Assembly (NCBI RefSeq): GCF_023343835.1
Contig: NC_064439.1
Span: forward strand, 21,640,933 to 21,704,932
Length of the DNA: 64,000 bases
Direction of reading: 5' to 3'
Source of the DNA: Lagopus muta
Lineage: Eukaryota; Chordata; Aves; Galliformes; Phasianidae
Position numbers and translations under genes: made by a program. How positions within the stretch are numbered: position 1 is the first letter of the stretch; every line of letters starts with the position of its first letter. Shown piece by piece: positions 39,196 to 52,500 of this stretch. The notes beneath the pieces were generated by a model, which ran no database searches, was not told the DNA's origin, and saw only the letters and a list, made by a program, of their open reading frames with translations.

Positions 39196-42100
39196 TTATT
39201 TCATTTAATTTTGTGGAGAACAGTAACTATTGGAATATGAAAGATTTTACCTGCTTTGACATTGATCACTAGACTTATCAGGCAATTTCAGATAACAGGT
39301 TTATAATACATAATACGTACTGCATTTTTAACTCCCTAATTTTGTAGTCCTGCTGCTTTAAGAACAAAAACAAACAGACACTTTCTGAACGCCTATTACT
39401 TACCATTTCCTTTTGCTTTTATTCTGAAAAGTTCTAGAATTCTTTTTTTCTTAAAATGGAAGAAGTTTTTTTCTCTTAATCTAGATGGTTAATCTAGATT
39501 AATCTCATCTCTGAATCTAGATGGAGCCATACTGCAGGCTCCAGGCCAGAATCTGGTCGGTGCCACGGCAGAGCCAAAGTGGCAGTGTGGCATAAGGAAG
39601 AGCACAGTGCTTTGCCTCACAGCCAACACCCCATCTTTTCCCTTGCGTAAGTTCTGCTGCTTGCCCAGCTGTCACCCAGTGCAACTTGCTCATGCGGCTG
39701 TAAGTGTCATCTGTGTGGAATCACTTTTCTCCAAGATTGGTAAGCTTAGCTTTGTATGTGTTGGGGAAGCAGTGGTGGCATTAGCTGTCCTCCTTCCCTC
39801 TCATATGCCAGCTGTGCTGCCAGCTGGAGAATATGCTGCTGCTTTACAGGTGACAGTTTGGGCATCCAAACAACTTGTGACAGTGCGGGGCCACAGCAAC
39901 GGCCCGTAAGGTTTCTCTTCCATCGCGTGCTGCTTCTGCCACTCCCAGCTCAGCAGCACTGTGGGGTTCAGTGTCATGGGACAAAATACAAACTGAGCAT
40001 TAGGAATGCTGAAGCCATACTGCAAGTTCACAAAATGGTCTGGATAATGATATTATGAACATAATGAGACCTGCTGATAATTTGTCCGTAAACTTCTAGT
40101 ATTTTAAACTGGCATTCTGGTAAACTTAATCTGTTTGGGAAAGTACTGTTTAGATGAGAACAATTCTTGTGGAATGTACACAGTGTAAGACAGTTGGCAG
40201 TGCTACACCTTACCGGAGGAGGTGAAAAAATGCCTGGATATCCTCAGCTTCTCTGGTTTCACTTTCTCCTTTGCTCCATGTTCAGACAGGCCTCCTGTGT
40301 TCTGAGAGCTGCTGTGAGGCTGATCGATGCTGACACAAATACAGAACTCAACAGAGAACTCAGTTTCTACCAAAACATGGGAGTCCCCCATTTTTTTGTA
40401 CTAACATTCCTAAAAAGCTAACTCATCTATCTTTGCTCATTGAAAACAAATCTCCGAGGGCAGGTTTTCCTATCTTCATTTCACAGGAACTGAGTTTGCA
40501 TCTGTAGTTCAGCAGCTATGTAGTATTACTTATCTATGAGCAGGCACCACAACTGAGCAGCAGCAAATGATTAGTTGTTTTTTTTTTTTATGTTTTTGCT
40601 CCACTGACATATCAGCACTCGTCAAACTGGACGCAAAGAGGCCTCATCCAAGGGTGAGCAAGCATGTGGTTTCTGATTTCAATACTGCTTCTTATCCGTG
40701 TTCCTGTCAGTTTGCTCATCTGAGTATTAGGTCGTTAGGGACAGAGCTCTGTCTTTTGAGTGCAGCAGCTCAAAGGAGCTGTAAATGCTGAACACAAGGC
40801 AACATAAATGCAGTCAGCTATGAGTGTATGAAGGTTAAGGAAGCCTCTTTGAAGGAGTGAAACTGGGAAGCTGGACTGCGAGGGCAAGATGGCTGTCCAA
40901 GCATCTGTCCTAGTGAAAAGAAAAATATGTAATCAAATCCCATCTTCTTGCTCCTTTTGCTATTTATTTTCTCTTCTGCTTACTTAGTTTTCAGGCTCCC
41001 AGACAGTTAATCTGGTTTCCTGCCTGGGCACATGAGCTCCACTGTCAACAAAGGCAGCAGGAATGTGTGAGTAAAGGGCAAGATGGGAACCTGAGGTTGA
41101 TTCTTTGTAGGACTTTACTTCAAGACGTTTATTTTAAGGAGTATTTTGTGTAAGAAAGGCCATGCTAATTCTGAAATTTTCTGTGTAAGTTGATTGTGTT
41201 TATTAATAAAATTAATACATTGAGTTTATTAGACAGTTTATTACATCTTGAGAAAAACATGGGACATCAGTTAGCAAGGAAGAAGTCATGATTCAAAATA
41301 CAAGACTTTCCAAAGTTAGTTCTCTTTTCTTTCATTTCTTCCTCATTCACTTAAAGGAGCTATGGCAAGGAAAAAAAGGGAATGAAGCAAAAATAAAAGT
41401 ATTTAAATTAAATGGTAAGATTACACTGCTTTAAACTATGCATTAAGAAATTTCAACTCATGCTGATACTGGTAAGTGACAGATCTGAATATTAACCTAT
41501 TTGCCTTAGCTTGTGGTTTGATCTGAATGGTTTAATGCTATCTCTGAAGATAGCATAGTGGATGACTTACAGCGCGGTTCTGACTCGAACCAGTTCAGCA
41601 GCAATGAAGTGCTCAGGCTCTGGAAGCAGCCGATGTAGAATCACATCCTCCCAAAAACAAACCCAGTGGGAGGGTATTTTTCTCACAGGACAGCCATAGG
41701 TAAATCAGACAAATTTTGTTGCTTTCTGTGGCAGCCTATTCTGCTTGATTCTGCTATGCTGCTCCTAGAGATCGCCTTGAGAATAGAAGCCCAGCCATAA
41801 AAAAAAATACCAATTCCCTTTCCTGTTCTTTCTCAGATTTGTGAGGCAGGCACTTCCAGACCTGCTTAGCTCTGAGCTGCCATCTGCAGAGATGCCCAAA
41901 TGCTCTTGGTTCCATAACAGCAGAGGTGAGGGTATGAGGGTATTTCCCTTGAAGGTAATCGGGAGGGTCAGCCTAATGGCTGCCAGCTGGGTGACACATA
42001 GGCAATCACAACACATGACAATTCTGGCACTACTGCTTAGAAATACTGAGGTGCTGGTGGGGCTTTCATCAGTTCTTCTGTCAGCTGCTTGCTGGATTAG

Positions 42101-45100
42101 AGGGCTCATAATTCATTATGGTACATTGATTCTGGTTAGTTTGCTTGTACGTGTACAAATGCCATGTGGCTGCCTCTTAATTAGCCAGGGAGTTACGAGA
42201 ACCTTGAGAACCACTAATCTTAGCTGCTGAAGCCTATATGCCTCACTCAAGATGTCTTCTGAGAGCTGTAATTCTCTCATGCTCTTAGCACTAATCTGCT
42301 TAGAGTTCCTGTTGGAGATTTTGAGCACTGGGCAAAACAGAATCTGTTTGGGCCACAATTTCCTACTTAAGAAAGCAAGATTCAAATGCATCACAGAGCT
42401 ATATTTCTTTTCTTAAACCACAGAAACTTGGGTCTTTTAGATAACATGAAAGCAATAAATTTGATGAAAAATGCTTCTGAGCTGCCTAGCATATTCATAC
42501 TGAAGTATGAAGGAGCCCTTTTGATTCTCAAGTCAGCTAAGTAAGTAAATGCTTCCTGAGAAGAAAGGTTGCCCTTGCCAGTTTCTATTCCTAGAAGATT
42601 TCCTTTTCTTTGAAGGCCCTTTCTGTGCCCTTTATTGGCAGTTCATTCCCTAAAGAATTCCAGGCTCACCTCCCTGCTTTCTCAGGCTGGGAGAATTGGT
42701 TCTTTGGGGCCAGATCCCCATAATAGCTCTGCAATAGTAACTTCTCACACGACAAGCTGTCTCAGATGACATCTTGTTATTGCTGTAGCGTACCAGAGAG
42801 GACGGGAGGATCTGTGAAAGCTTCTGTATGATATATCACAGATAACATACACCTGGATTGATTTGCTTCATTACTGCCATACATTAGTAAGCTAAAATTG
42901 ATCATATTTCCTAGGCTGGTCCTGGAAATGAATTCTTTTTTTTTCTCCAGAGCTATTCTATAGTGTTTTGAATTTTGTTACTGATAATCCTCTATTGCAG
43001 CTAGTTAACACGTTTTCTTTGGTTTATTCCTATGCTGCTATTAGTTCTGAAACAGAAGCTTTCTATCTTGAGTACAGGGGAGCCTATATTGTGAAACTTA
43101 TGTATTCCAGTCCCTCCAAAGGAAAAAAAGATATAACTAAGTGCTACAATCAAGATCCACGGTGAGCAATTCTGTGATACATGCTGAAATGTTGCATTCC
43201 TGCTTTTAAATATGACAATTTTATGCTGCAAATGAAATAATAAAAAAGACTTATTTTCTTTGATGGTGTGGAATTAGAATCCATACCTAATTACTGGCCA
43301 TGAGTTTTGTGCAATGTTCTTGAATTAAAGGGACAGACGGGAAGATAGAGTCAAGATACAACAAGAGTATTGGCATTCAATTCTTGAATTACTCCAGTTG
43401 ATAAAAAGAAAAAAAAAATCTATCAGTACTCTACATGGAAAGCAATCAGGACAGAGAATATTTGAGAACAGATACGATCTTTTAAACTGTAGTACTGATA
43501 TATAGTATTCTGAACCAAATCTGAGTGTGTTGCAGAGGGTAAAGAAAAGCTGAAGTGCTGACAAGTCAGTAAATGCACTGTATTGAGAGCAAGATCCAGT
43601 GTCCAAGTTAAATTGTACATTAAGTCATGTGTAATAGATTGTGAACTGTCAAGGGAAAATCTGGACCCCTCTCACTACAGAAAATGGTCTAAATGAAAGC
43701 AGCTGTGTGGTTAAATTCTTCTCCCATACTCTGACACTGAATAGTTAGCTGATCTTTATCAGATTTAACAAAATAAATCCCCCAAAAGTTAGATAAGGCC
43801 TGGGAAATGGCAGCCAAGGGGTATTTTCTGTCAATCTGCTAAACCAATAGCTTAAATCAAGTGGAGTTATTCATTGCTGAAATGCAGCAGGACCCTTCTT
43901 CTGCTGGGCTCTTCCATTTCATGATGCTCCTGTTCACCCTACCCCCAACTGACTGCCGTTCTTCGAAGTGTTTCTTGTTCCAGCTACAGTTAAGGAAATG
44001 TAATAAGGCAAAAACAATGAGAAGTGCAAAACATGCAATTAACTCCATAAATAGTTACAGATAATATGAATAATATACAATTCTACTTATTCTGGGGAAA
44101 AACACAGTATCCTGGAAATTTGCACCCAAATTTCTTTAGGAGCAATGGCAATTTGAAATAGCAGAAACCAAGTCATCGTGATCCGATTTCCACATTCCCA
44201 GGGAAAGCCTGCTCCTAGTTAAACCACAATGCAGAATGCATCCAAACAGGCAATCACAAGTTGCTTATCTTATTTCATTGCTGGATGAACACTGTTCAGC
44301 ACAGTTTTCAATTACAGAGGTGCAGCAGTTGAGGAATGTTGTTTGTGAGACATATGGACACCAGTTGCCTTTAAGTCATAATGAGGTGTAGCTGGATGTT
44401 AGGGATGTCTGGGTGTGCACACTCATTGCCCTGAAGTCATTTACCTCCCAGTGGTCTGGGAACTCCTCAGCCCATCCCTGCATGGATGAGGCACAGCTGG
44501 GGACAGAAAATGGACTGAGTGAGACAAGGTGACAGACCCATGCTTGCAGGAGGGCTTCAGGTGAGAATTTCACACTGTCCTAAGGACTCTCCCCACACAG
44601 CAACTGCAGGGCCAAGAAAAAATCCTATGCCTAAATTTGTCAGTTAACATCCTGGGTGAGAACCTGCTCCTTTCACAGGCTCCTGGCGGTTACTGCTGCA
44701 GGACTGACCAAACTGTATGCAGATAGGATGCTAGTAAATGGCCCATGGAAACTTTCTGTAGAAGCACAAATGATCACACAGGACTCACTCATTGTACATA
44801 GCTAATATGATGTTTCGAGTGTAGTTTAAAATCATCTATAGCAATGGATGACACGTGTGCCAAAGTAGTGGCACAGGATCCTTGAGCACAACCAGGCCAT
44901 GAAAACTGAGCAGAGAAGCTGGAGAGTCTCAGCTGAAAGCATTGCAAGGAAGGATGCTCGCAAGGGGAAATTCTGAGCAGCAAAGAACCATCTTGTTTGG
45001 GAGATCTGAACAGTACAGTGTGCCAAGATCCCAACTATTTTTTTAAATGCAGTCCATTTATTTGTGCAATGACACTCAGTAGAAAAAAATATTATTTCCA

Positions 45101-48100
45101 TCCAAGATAAGCTGCACTTCACAATTATTTTTGTCCAGTTAAGTCCAATGGTTTTCAAAATAAATTAATTAGCCCTGCTGGAACTGATTTGTTCAGTATA
45201 AGTTATAACAGAAAATTCAATGCTCTCTTGCTTGAAATATTGGAGAGAACTAAATATTAACAGCTGTTTATGCAGTGCCAGATTTTACTGACCTCCAATA
45301 AACTTGGAAGCACACGGCCTGCCATTTTGGGTGCAGTAATATTACCATAAACCTAGCAGCAGAATATAATTCAATTAGATTACAATTTAGTACTACTAAC
45401 CATCCTGCCAAATAGTGCACTTAGCACTGATATTCACAACCATTCCTCTGCCATAAAAACTTTGTATGCAATGTGAGCTGCAGGAGTCAGGGGGCAAAGA
45501 ATTTTGCCATATGCCTTTTTTGGCAAGACTAAAGTTTTTGTCTCTCTGTTATAGCCACAAGAGAATGAAGTCATTATGGAGATACTCTCTAAAAAGTATA
45601 TTTATTCCCTAAACATTAAGTGTGTGATCACATGAGTATTGTGTAATGAAAAGCAAATTAAAATCAGCTTTTAACATACCACTGCCCTTAGCAAAGATAC
45701 TGAACTGATCTTAAAAATACCTCTAGGCTCTCTTTTTGCACTGTGGGTGCAAATCTTAGTCCCCTGGCAGCAGGGGCCCACATCAGTTGAGGGGAATGGC
45801 TTATTTTATTTGGTAGCTTTCGGCTAATCACATCTGGATTTATTAAGACTCTTTAACAGAGAGTTTAATCACAGAGTTTGCCTGAAAGTTCAGTTGGGTC
45901 ATTGTATTTATAGTAAAATTGCAAAGCCTCAAGTATATCAATTAGTCCCTATTCTGCATTATTTGATCCCTGAAAATAGCTGATGAAATATGTATCTGCA
46001 GGACTGAAGCACATCTGCTTATATCTATTACTTCTAACTATTAGTATCTCTACGAGCTTTGTTTCAATGAAGATTACTTATGGAATGGTGGTTATTTGAT
46101 TGAGACAAGGAAGATTTTCACCTGCAAAATCCCTTCCTATTTGCCCTTGAGAAATAACTTGTGGAGCTTTCCCTTCTTCCTCAGATACCTTTTACCAAAG
46201 CATATATTTATAAGACCAAAAATGCGAAGAAAATAGAGAGCGATGTTCTAATTGCTTACAGAATCTATCAGCTAAATTACTTATATACATTGTAATAGGA
46301 CAAGCTGGGAAGACTCAGGGTGGAGCAGTAATACTGTCATTAAGGCTATCAACTGAACATACACAGTCTTGGTAACTGCTATATCACTTCTGAGATTGTT
46401 ATCAGCAGTAACAATGAAAAATAAACCATCTAAAAACAGCCAAATCAGTCCTTTGTTCAGCTACTGAGTGAATGGCGCATTCAGCTGTTCTAACACAAGA
46501 GGAACTGGAGCAGAGGTGACAAAAAGGGGCCCTGGCCGGAGCAGCTGCTGCTAAAACAGCATTTATACAAACCTGGTTCAAACTCCCAGGCAGAGTCTGT
46601 GGAGCTGGCAGAAAAGTTATTGCTATCATTTAGATGAATATGGGAACTATGATAGGAAAACAAATTCTGTTTATTTTTGAGATTTTATTTATAATTTTAA
46701 TACATGCTGGTTGTTCCAAACCCAGGTGCTTGTTAGAACACTTTTTCATGTCTTCTACGCTCCATTTTCTGGGAATCTATGTCTGCCAAGGGAGTGCTTA
46801 CCTAATCAAGAAAAAGCTAATTCATTACTATGTGAGAGAATTACTGAAGCTGTTCATAAATTACATTAATGCTTTTGTCCCCCAAAAGGATAGAGCAGAG
46901 AAGATGGATATAGCCATGCTCCAAAGAGCCCTCACCAAATTCTTTTATTTCCTCTTCTCCCATAACTCTTTGCTGCAGCTGAGAGACACTTCCTTTGGAA
47001 TTACCACATTAGAAGCATTTCAAGGGAAAATTATAAGCTCTGGCTTGAGCTGTCTTATGAGAAGTCATTCTTCACTGCATGCTTAAAACTATCTGACACT
47101 AATATTCAAAAAAATAGCTAGAGGACTTCCACCCTGCCTCAAACATAATTCAGTGCATTTAATAAAAAAATACATGGAATAGAACAGAAGTTTGGGAAAA
47201 AAAGTAAAGAAAAGGAATGAAAACAGCTATATAGAGTCATTGCAAGGGCACTTTTAGCTCAGCATCTAGCCTGAAACTGCAGTTAACATCAGATGCCCAA
47301 GGAAGAATGTCAGATCAAGGAAAACAAATAATGCATCTTCCTTGGCAGCCACACATGGCTTCTGGCAGTGTGGTTCAGAGACTTGCCGAACTAGAGGTGA
47401 TATCTCAGTATTCAATACCTGTGAGCAGACATGTTCTCGGAGAAGAAAAAAGAAAAAAAACCAAAACCTAGAACATCTTTTCAGATTGATCTAAACTTCA
47501 GTGTCCTTAACATCTGATGACAGTTTCACAGCGTAGCTATATTTCAAGCACCTTATTTTATTCTGAGGATTTTTGTTTTCCATTTTCTACTTGATAATTT
47601 TGTTCACTACACTCTAGGTCTTGTATTAGAAAAGATAACCGCTTTCTCTTCAGTTTTTCTGTGTCATGACTTTCTACATCTCTGTCATATGACTCATTAA
47701 CTGCAGTTTATTGAATTACTTCTATTTATGCAAGCAGTTTTGTACCTTTGATAATGCTTGTCATGCATCTGCTATTCTAAGAGCATGTTTTTAGTGACTT
47801 AAGAAATGGAAACATGAAAAAAAAGTGTTTCAGAGCATAAAGATTTATGAACCTTAACACATGGCAAAATTTGATCTTCAGCCAACTCAAGAAGGCTGGA
47901 GAACTTGTGAATCGTTATTGTCATACATTAAATTCAAGTAAAACCACCTTGGTTTGCATATGGTGCTTTCACCCACACTTTGACTTTGGTTTTCGAACAC
48001 TCTCTGAAAACAGAATCAGAAATGCAAGTGCTGTGGGCAGAAATCCAAAGATGACATAGGCTATGTGAAATGCAAGTAACTCTTCAATATATGGGTTGAA

Positions 48101-49023
48101 ATGTCATTTAAGGTGAGGGCACTTTCCAATCTGAAACTGCCAGATCTTTCACAAAGCCATCCTGGTGTGATATATGTCAGCTTTGAAGGCCGACAGCCCA
48201 TCTTAGAACCAAGGGACAAGATTCGTTCCCTAAGTCACCTAAGTTACCAGCAGTTAGCCAGTTTCCCTCTGAATGTTTTTCTCATCTCTTACTGTGGGGG
48301 ATTTTGGGGAGATTAGTTTCCACAGTAAGGTGTCACAGATGTCTGAGGACAAAGGGGGTGGCAAAGTCAAACTCTGTGAAGAACTCTTACTTCTCCCAAA
48401 GGCTCGAGTGCATTTTCAATGACTCAGACAGCAAAGAGCTGCTCTCCCTACACTCACAGATTTGATTTCACAATGACACGACTGACAAAAGTGCTCTAAA
48501 TGCCACCTAGTATGTGAAAGAGGGTCAGAAGCAATGGGCATCACTGCTGCCTGTGATGGTCAGAGCCACTCTTGGAGGGAGTGACAAAGATGATTAAGGG
48601 CCTGAAGCATCTCCTGTATGAGGAAAGGCTGAGAGACCGGGGCTGTTCAGCCTGGAGAAGACTTAATGGGGAATCTTACCAATGCTTATAAACATCTAAA
48701 GGGTGGGAGTCAAATGGATGGGACTAGGCTGTTTTCAGTGGTGCCTGGTGGCAGAACAAGAGCTAATGGGCACAGGAAGTTCCACCTGTGGGGGTAACAG
48801 AGCACTGGAACAGAAATAGGTGGTGGTTTCCCTCTCTTTCTGGAGATATTCAGGACACGTCTGGGCGCTTTCCTGGGGGTCCTACTGTAGGAACCTGCTT
48901 TTATCAGGCTGTTGGACTCAAGGACCTCGGGGTCCCTTTCAACCCCTGCCATTCTGTACTTCCCTTACCGTTCGTTTCCTAAGCGAAGCAATCATTCAGC
49001 ACTAAGGAGCCTGCATTTGTCAC
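39196..49023. other. Gene-poor interval between CLDN12 and PTTG1IP2
   Basis: Nearly 10 kb in which I recognise no exon. Open frames up to 150 codons (46634-47086) look like chance reading of AT-rich DNA. The only clear repeat is a CR1 copy at its right end. AT-rich homeodomain-site-like blocks at about 45.1-46.1 kb could be regulatory, which is inference only. Confidence 0.5.
48588..48960 (+). mobile_element. CR1 LINE 3' end copy
   Basis: CR1-type sequence: 'gaggaaaggctgagagaccg' near 48620, 'gttcagcctggagaagactt', 'agagcactggaaca' near 48800, and an end '...GGACCTCGGGGTCCCTTTCAACC...CCATTCTGT'. It differs in subfamily from the 12.4 kb copy and is moderately diverged. It ends about 240 bases before the PTTG1IP2 start codon. 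Confidence 0.85.
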
Positions 49024-49129
49024 TTGACCACTATCGAGCCTCCCTTTCCGGAACCAGGTGATAGAGAAGCTCACAAAGCTCAGCTGCAGGACGCACATCC
49101 TGCCACAACCCAAACGCACAGCTGTGGGG

Positions 49130-49520
49130 CGCCTTCAGCACGGCCCGCACGGAGCAGGCGCGGCGCCCGCCCTACACACCAGCTGAGCCTGCGCGGGGCG
49201 ATGGGCGCGCGGCAGCTGCGTGCGCTGCTGGGCCTGGTGCTGCTTTGGAGCGGCGCCGGGATGGCCGAGGCGCTCCACGCCACCGCGACTCCGCCGGCAC
49301 CGGCGCACGGTAAGGATGAGGCGGCGGCCGAAGGTCTGCGGGACCTGCGCGCGGCGCGAAGCTCGCCCTGAGCCACCGCGCGCCGTTCGGAAGCGCCCTG
49401 GGGAGGGGCGGGTGCCCTCGCCCCCACGTCCTCCTTCGCTGCAGGTGGGGCGGGGCAGCCCCGAGGCACGGAGCGGGCTGGGCGGCCCCAGGGGATGGAG
49501 TCTGGGGGGCTGTTGGCTGG
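49130..49520. promoter_or_regulatory. PTTG1IP2: CpG-island promoter of PTTG1IP2
   Basis: GC-rich, CpG-dense block around the first coding exon and the start of intron 1. Long - strand open frames across it are compositional artefacts. Confidence 0.7.
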
Positions 49521-52500
49521 GGAGCATGCCGCCCGTTTCTTCGCTCATAACGAGGAAATAGCCTAGGAAGCTGGCTGCGAGCTGTGCCATCCTTCTCGTT
49601 GCCTTGGGGTCGGTTATATTATAGCCGCTTTGGGAAGGCTTGGTGAAGTGCTTGCTGGTATTTGAGTGGTGTGAGCAGAAACGTTGGGATAGTCTGCATT
49701 AAATTCGGGTATCCTATGCAGTCCGTGACACCTGCTTTTAAAGTCCCATTTGATGACTTTATTTTATGGTTTATTTTATGGTAGGGTTTGTCACTGAGAA
49801 AAAAAATCTGACTTGATGAGACCTGGGACAGCAGAGGAAGGGAGCTGCCTGTTTCTCAATAGCTTCTCAGCAGTTAGGAAGGAACTTGCTAACAGCTGCC
49901 TGTTAATCAGTCTCTTTCTAATAGAAGCATAAACCAAACTAAAGAACTTTGAGACAGAAACTGGATTGAGTTGTATTTCCAAGCAGCTTTGCTGCCCTTT
50001 TTGTGTGTTTTTATTCATGTGATTTTAGGAGGTTGCTCATGGCACAAAGTGTGCTGTGAAAAGATTCAGTGACCTTTAAAGAACAAGTGGTAGAAATAAG
50101 ATTAAGTTAAGAAGAAAGGCTGGATTGCTATGTCATATCAGTAGCTTTGTAGTCTTATTTTAATCCTAAAGCAAAGTAGTTGGTAAAACATAAGGCCTTG
50201 CTGACTGTCAGGTGACTCAGTTATCAGAGTGATGGTCTCATGAAGAGCAAGAAGGCCGTTCAGTGGGCAGTCTGTGGCTGGAGGACATGGCATGCTGTGC
50301 TGCTGTTGTGGAAGTTCTGCAGAGTTGGATGTGCTCAAAACAGGGCTGCGAAGTTTTTCTGCTTGCCAGTGTCCCTATAAGAGGGATGTTCTACAAGGCT
50401 TGATTACTGGAATAAAAGGAAACCTGAAGGACAATAAGAGTTCTTTTTCTAACTATGCCAGGTGGGAAGGATGTAGATAGAAAACAAATTAATGCAAACT
50501 ATCCATGAATAACGTACGTGTGAGAAGGTTTCTGACTATCTGAGCAGTTGTACTGTTTTGTTTTTTAGTGGAATAGTAGGAGCTTCCTCCTGAAAAGATC
50601 ACTGAGCTGAAGGCTACAGTGCAGTTCTTAGTGTTTCAGAGCCTTGTCTTCCTTGAAAAAAATAGTAAAAAACAGCCCTTTGTATATGCTGCTCTTCTGC
50701 ATAGTAGGGAGGTGGAGCAATGTTTATAAACAAAGGCTTCTTAAAATTGTCTGTGCGTTTCATTGTACCTGTATTTTGTGAAGGAAGAGCCTGTGTGCTT
50801 TATCTCTGTTGTTACACAGGTCCATGAGTGCATTCCCTAGTAGGTGAGGTCATACATGTAATTAAGGTGCTGCAATTCCTGTACGTGCTGACAGAATTCT
50901 AGTCATTAAAAAAAGAAAATTGAGTGTAAACAGTAGTAGTTTTTATCTATTTCCCTGTGAGAATACAGTCTTGATACTGTAGCTAGCGCTGTGCAAGGTG
51001 TGTTATGCTCAGTAAAAATGGTACTGCTTATCAAATCCTGCTTCTTGGTAAAACACTTCAGTAAGAATGATTCTGCTTATCAAATGCTGCTTCTGCTTCT
51101 TGGTAAACCAGGCATGCTATGTAAAAGCAGTTCTTCATTTTATGTTAGATGCTTAATGCTTATTTCATGTCAGTACAGAAGAAGTGATCGATGAATAACT
51201 AAAAATGTATTACTGTTAGTAGTAATGCTGTGCCTGACAATTTTTTTTCCCTGATGAAGTTATTATCATAGTGCCTTGAAAACATCTGTTTGAATTTGGG
51301 AACTTCAGAGTTGCTTTTTTCTTTTTCTATGTGCCTGTACACTTAGTGCTGTTTTCAGGTGGACTGGGGGCTGCGTGTGCCTTAGCTTGAGAGAAGTTGC
51401 ATTCTGTTCTCTACTGTTGAAGGGAACACGTAACTGGTGGGAGATCCGTGGAGCTTCTCAGTTGGGCAGCCCAGAGAAGTGTATAAAGCAGAACAAAACT
51501 GTTTTTCCAGTTCCTAGAGTAGCATTACATTTTGTAACAACATCATCCCTTTCATAATCAAAATTTTTGCTTGTACCTAGTAGTGTGTATGAGGGAAAGA
51601 TCTCTAAGTATCACTTTAAACATTTGATGTTATTGAATACACGTAAATGTGATATATGTGGTGGTGTTTTTTTTTCTTCTCTAGCATGTTCAGAGTTTTC
51701 CCAGAGGTCCTGCGAAGAATGTTTAAAAAATGTTTCGGTAAGATTTTAAGTATCTTTATTTTATTTTTTTACTGGGAACTTGATGCTTCTCCACTTCCTA
51801 TTAAGCTGAGTTGTGCGTTGTTCACTTGGCTGTTTGGTTGTTTGGTTTTTTTTGTTCTCGTTTTCTAGGAATGATGAACCTGGTTAAACTACCCTTAATA
51901 GGAGATCCAGATCAGTGAGTTCTAGGCTGGTTTTGAGTTGGTAGATGCAGTCACTTGGTGTCCTTCTTCCCTCCGACTGTCATGCTGTACTTTCCATCTC
52001 CAGGTGCCCTGCTCTGGTCAGTTGCTGAGGGTATTTCTCTGCCTTGGCTGGAGGGCACCGACTGAGTAGAACGTGGGCTGCACATTGCTGTGGGTTCTGG
52101 GTGCTTCCACAATGCAACCAAGCAAGTTGCTGCTCCTGGTTTTGATTCTTGCCCTCAGTTTGTGAGCAGCATTAGTTGTATTTCTACCTTATAAGAGAGC
52201 TGGATAAAATGACTCATAGGTGGATAAAATGCCTTGCATTTCTTGTATCCAGACAATGAGAGCTAGCTATGAATGAAGCAAGCTAGAAATACCTTTTTCT
52301 AGAGATGTTCTGTGCAGCGCATTCAACTGAAGCAGACTGGATTGGTGCTTTGTAGACGTTCAGATGTGTTGGCCTCTCCGCTGTCAGACTGGGTCACTGT
52401 AGCAAAGTGCTTTGATTTCCAGTGAGACTGTAGTAATGAAGACGTTTAAATCAGTGGAATTTGATTCGGTGTCCTTTACTCAAAAGGTAATACCCAAGTC

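Noticed and set aside
41841-42230. 129-codon plus-strand frame in the gene-poor interval
   Set aside because: No recognisable motif, splice context or start context. An overlapping minus-strand frame of similar length shows that stops are simply sparse here.
49024-49200. In-frame N-terminal extension of PTTG1IP2 by 59 residues
   Set aside because: The ATG at 49201 is followed directly by a good signal peptide, which must be at the N-terminus. The extension is low-complexity and lies in the promoter region.
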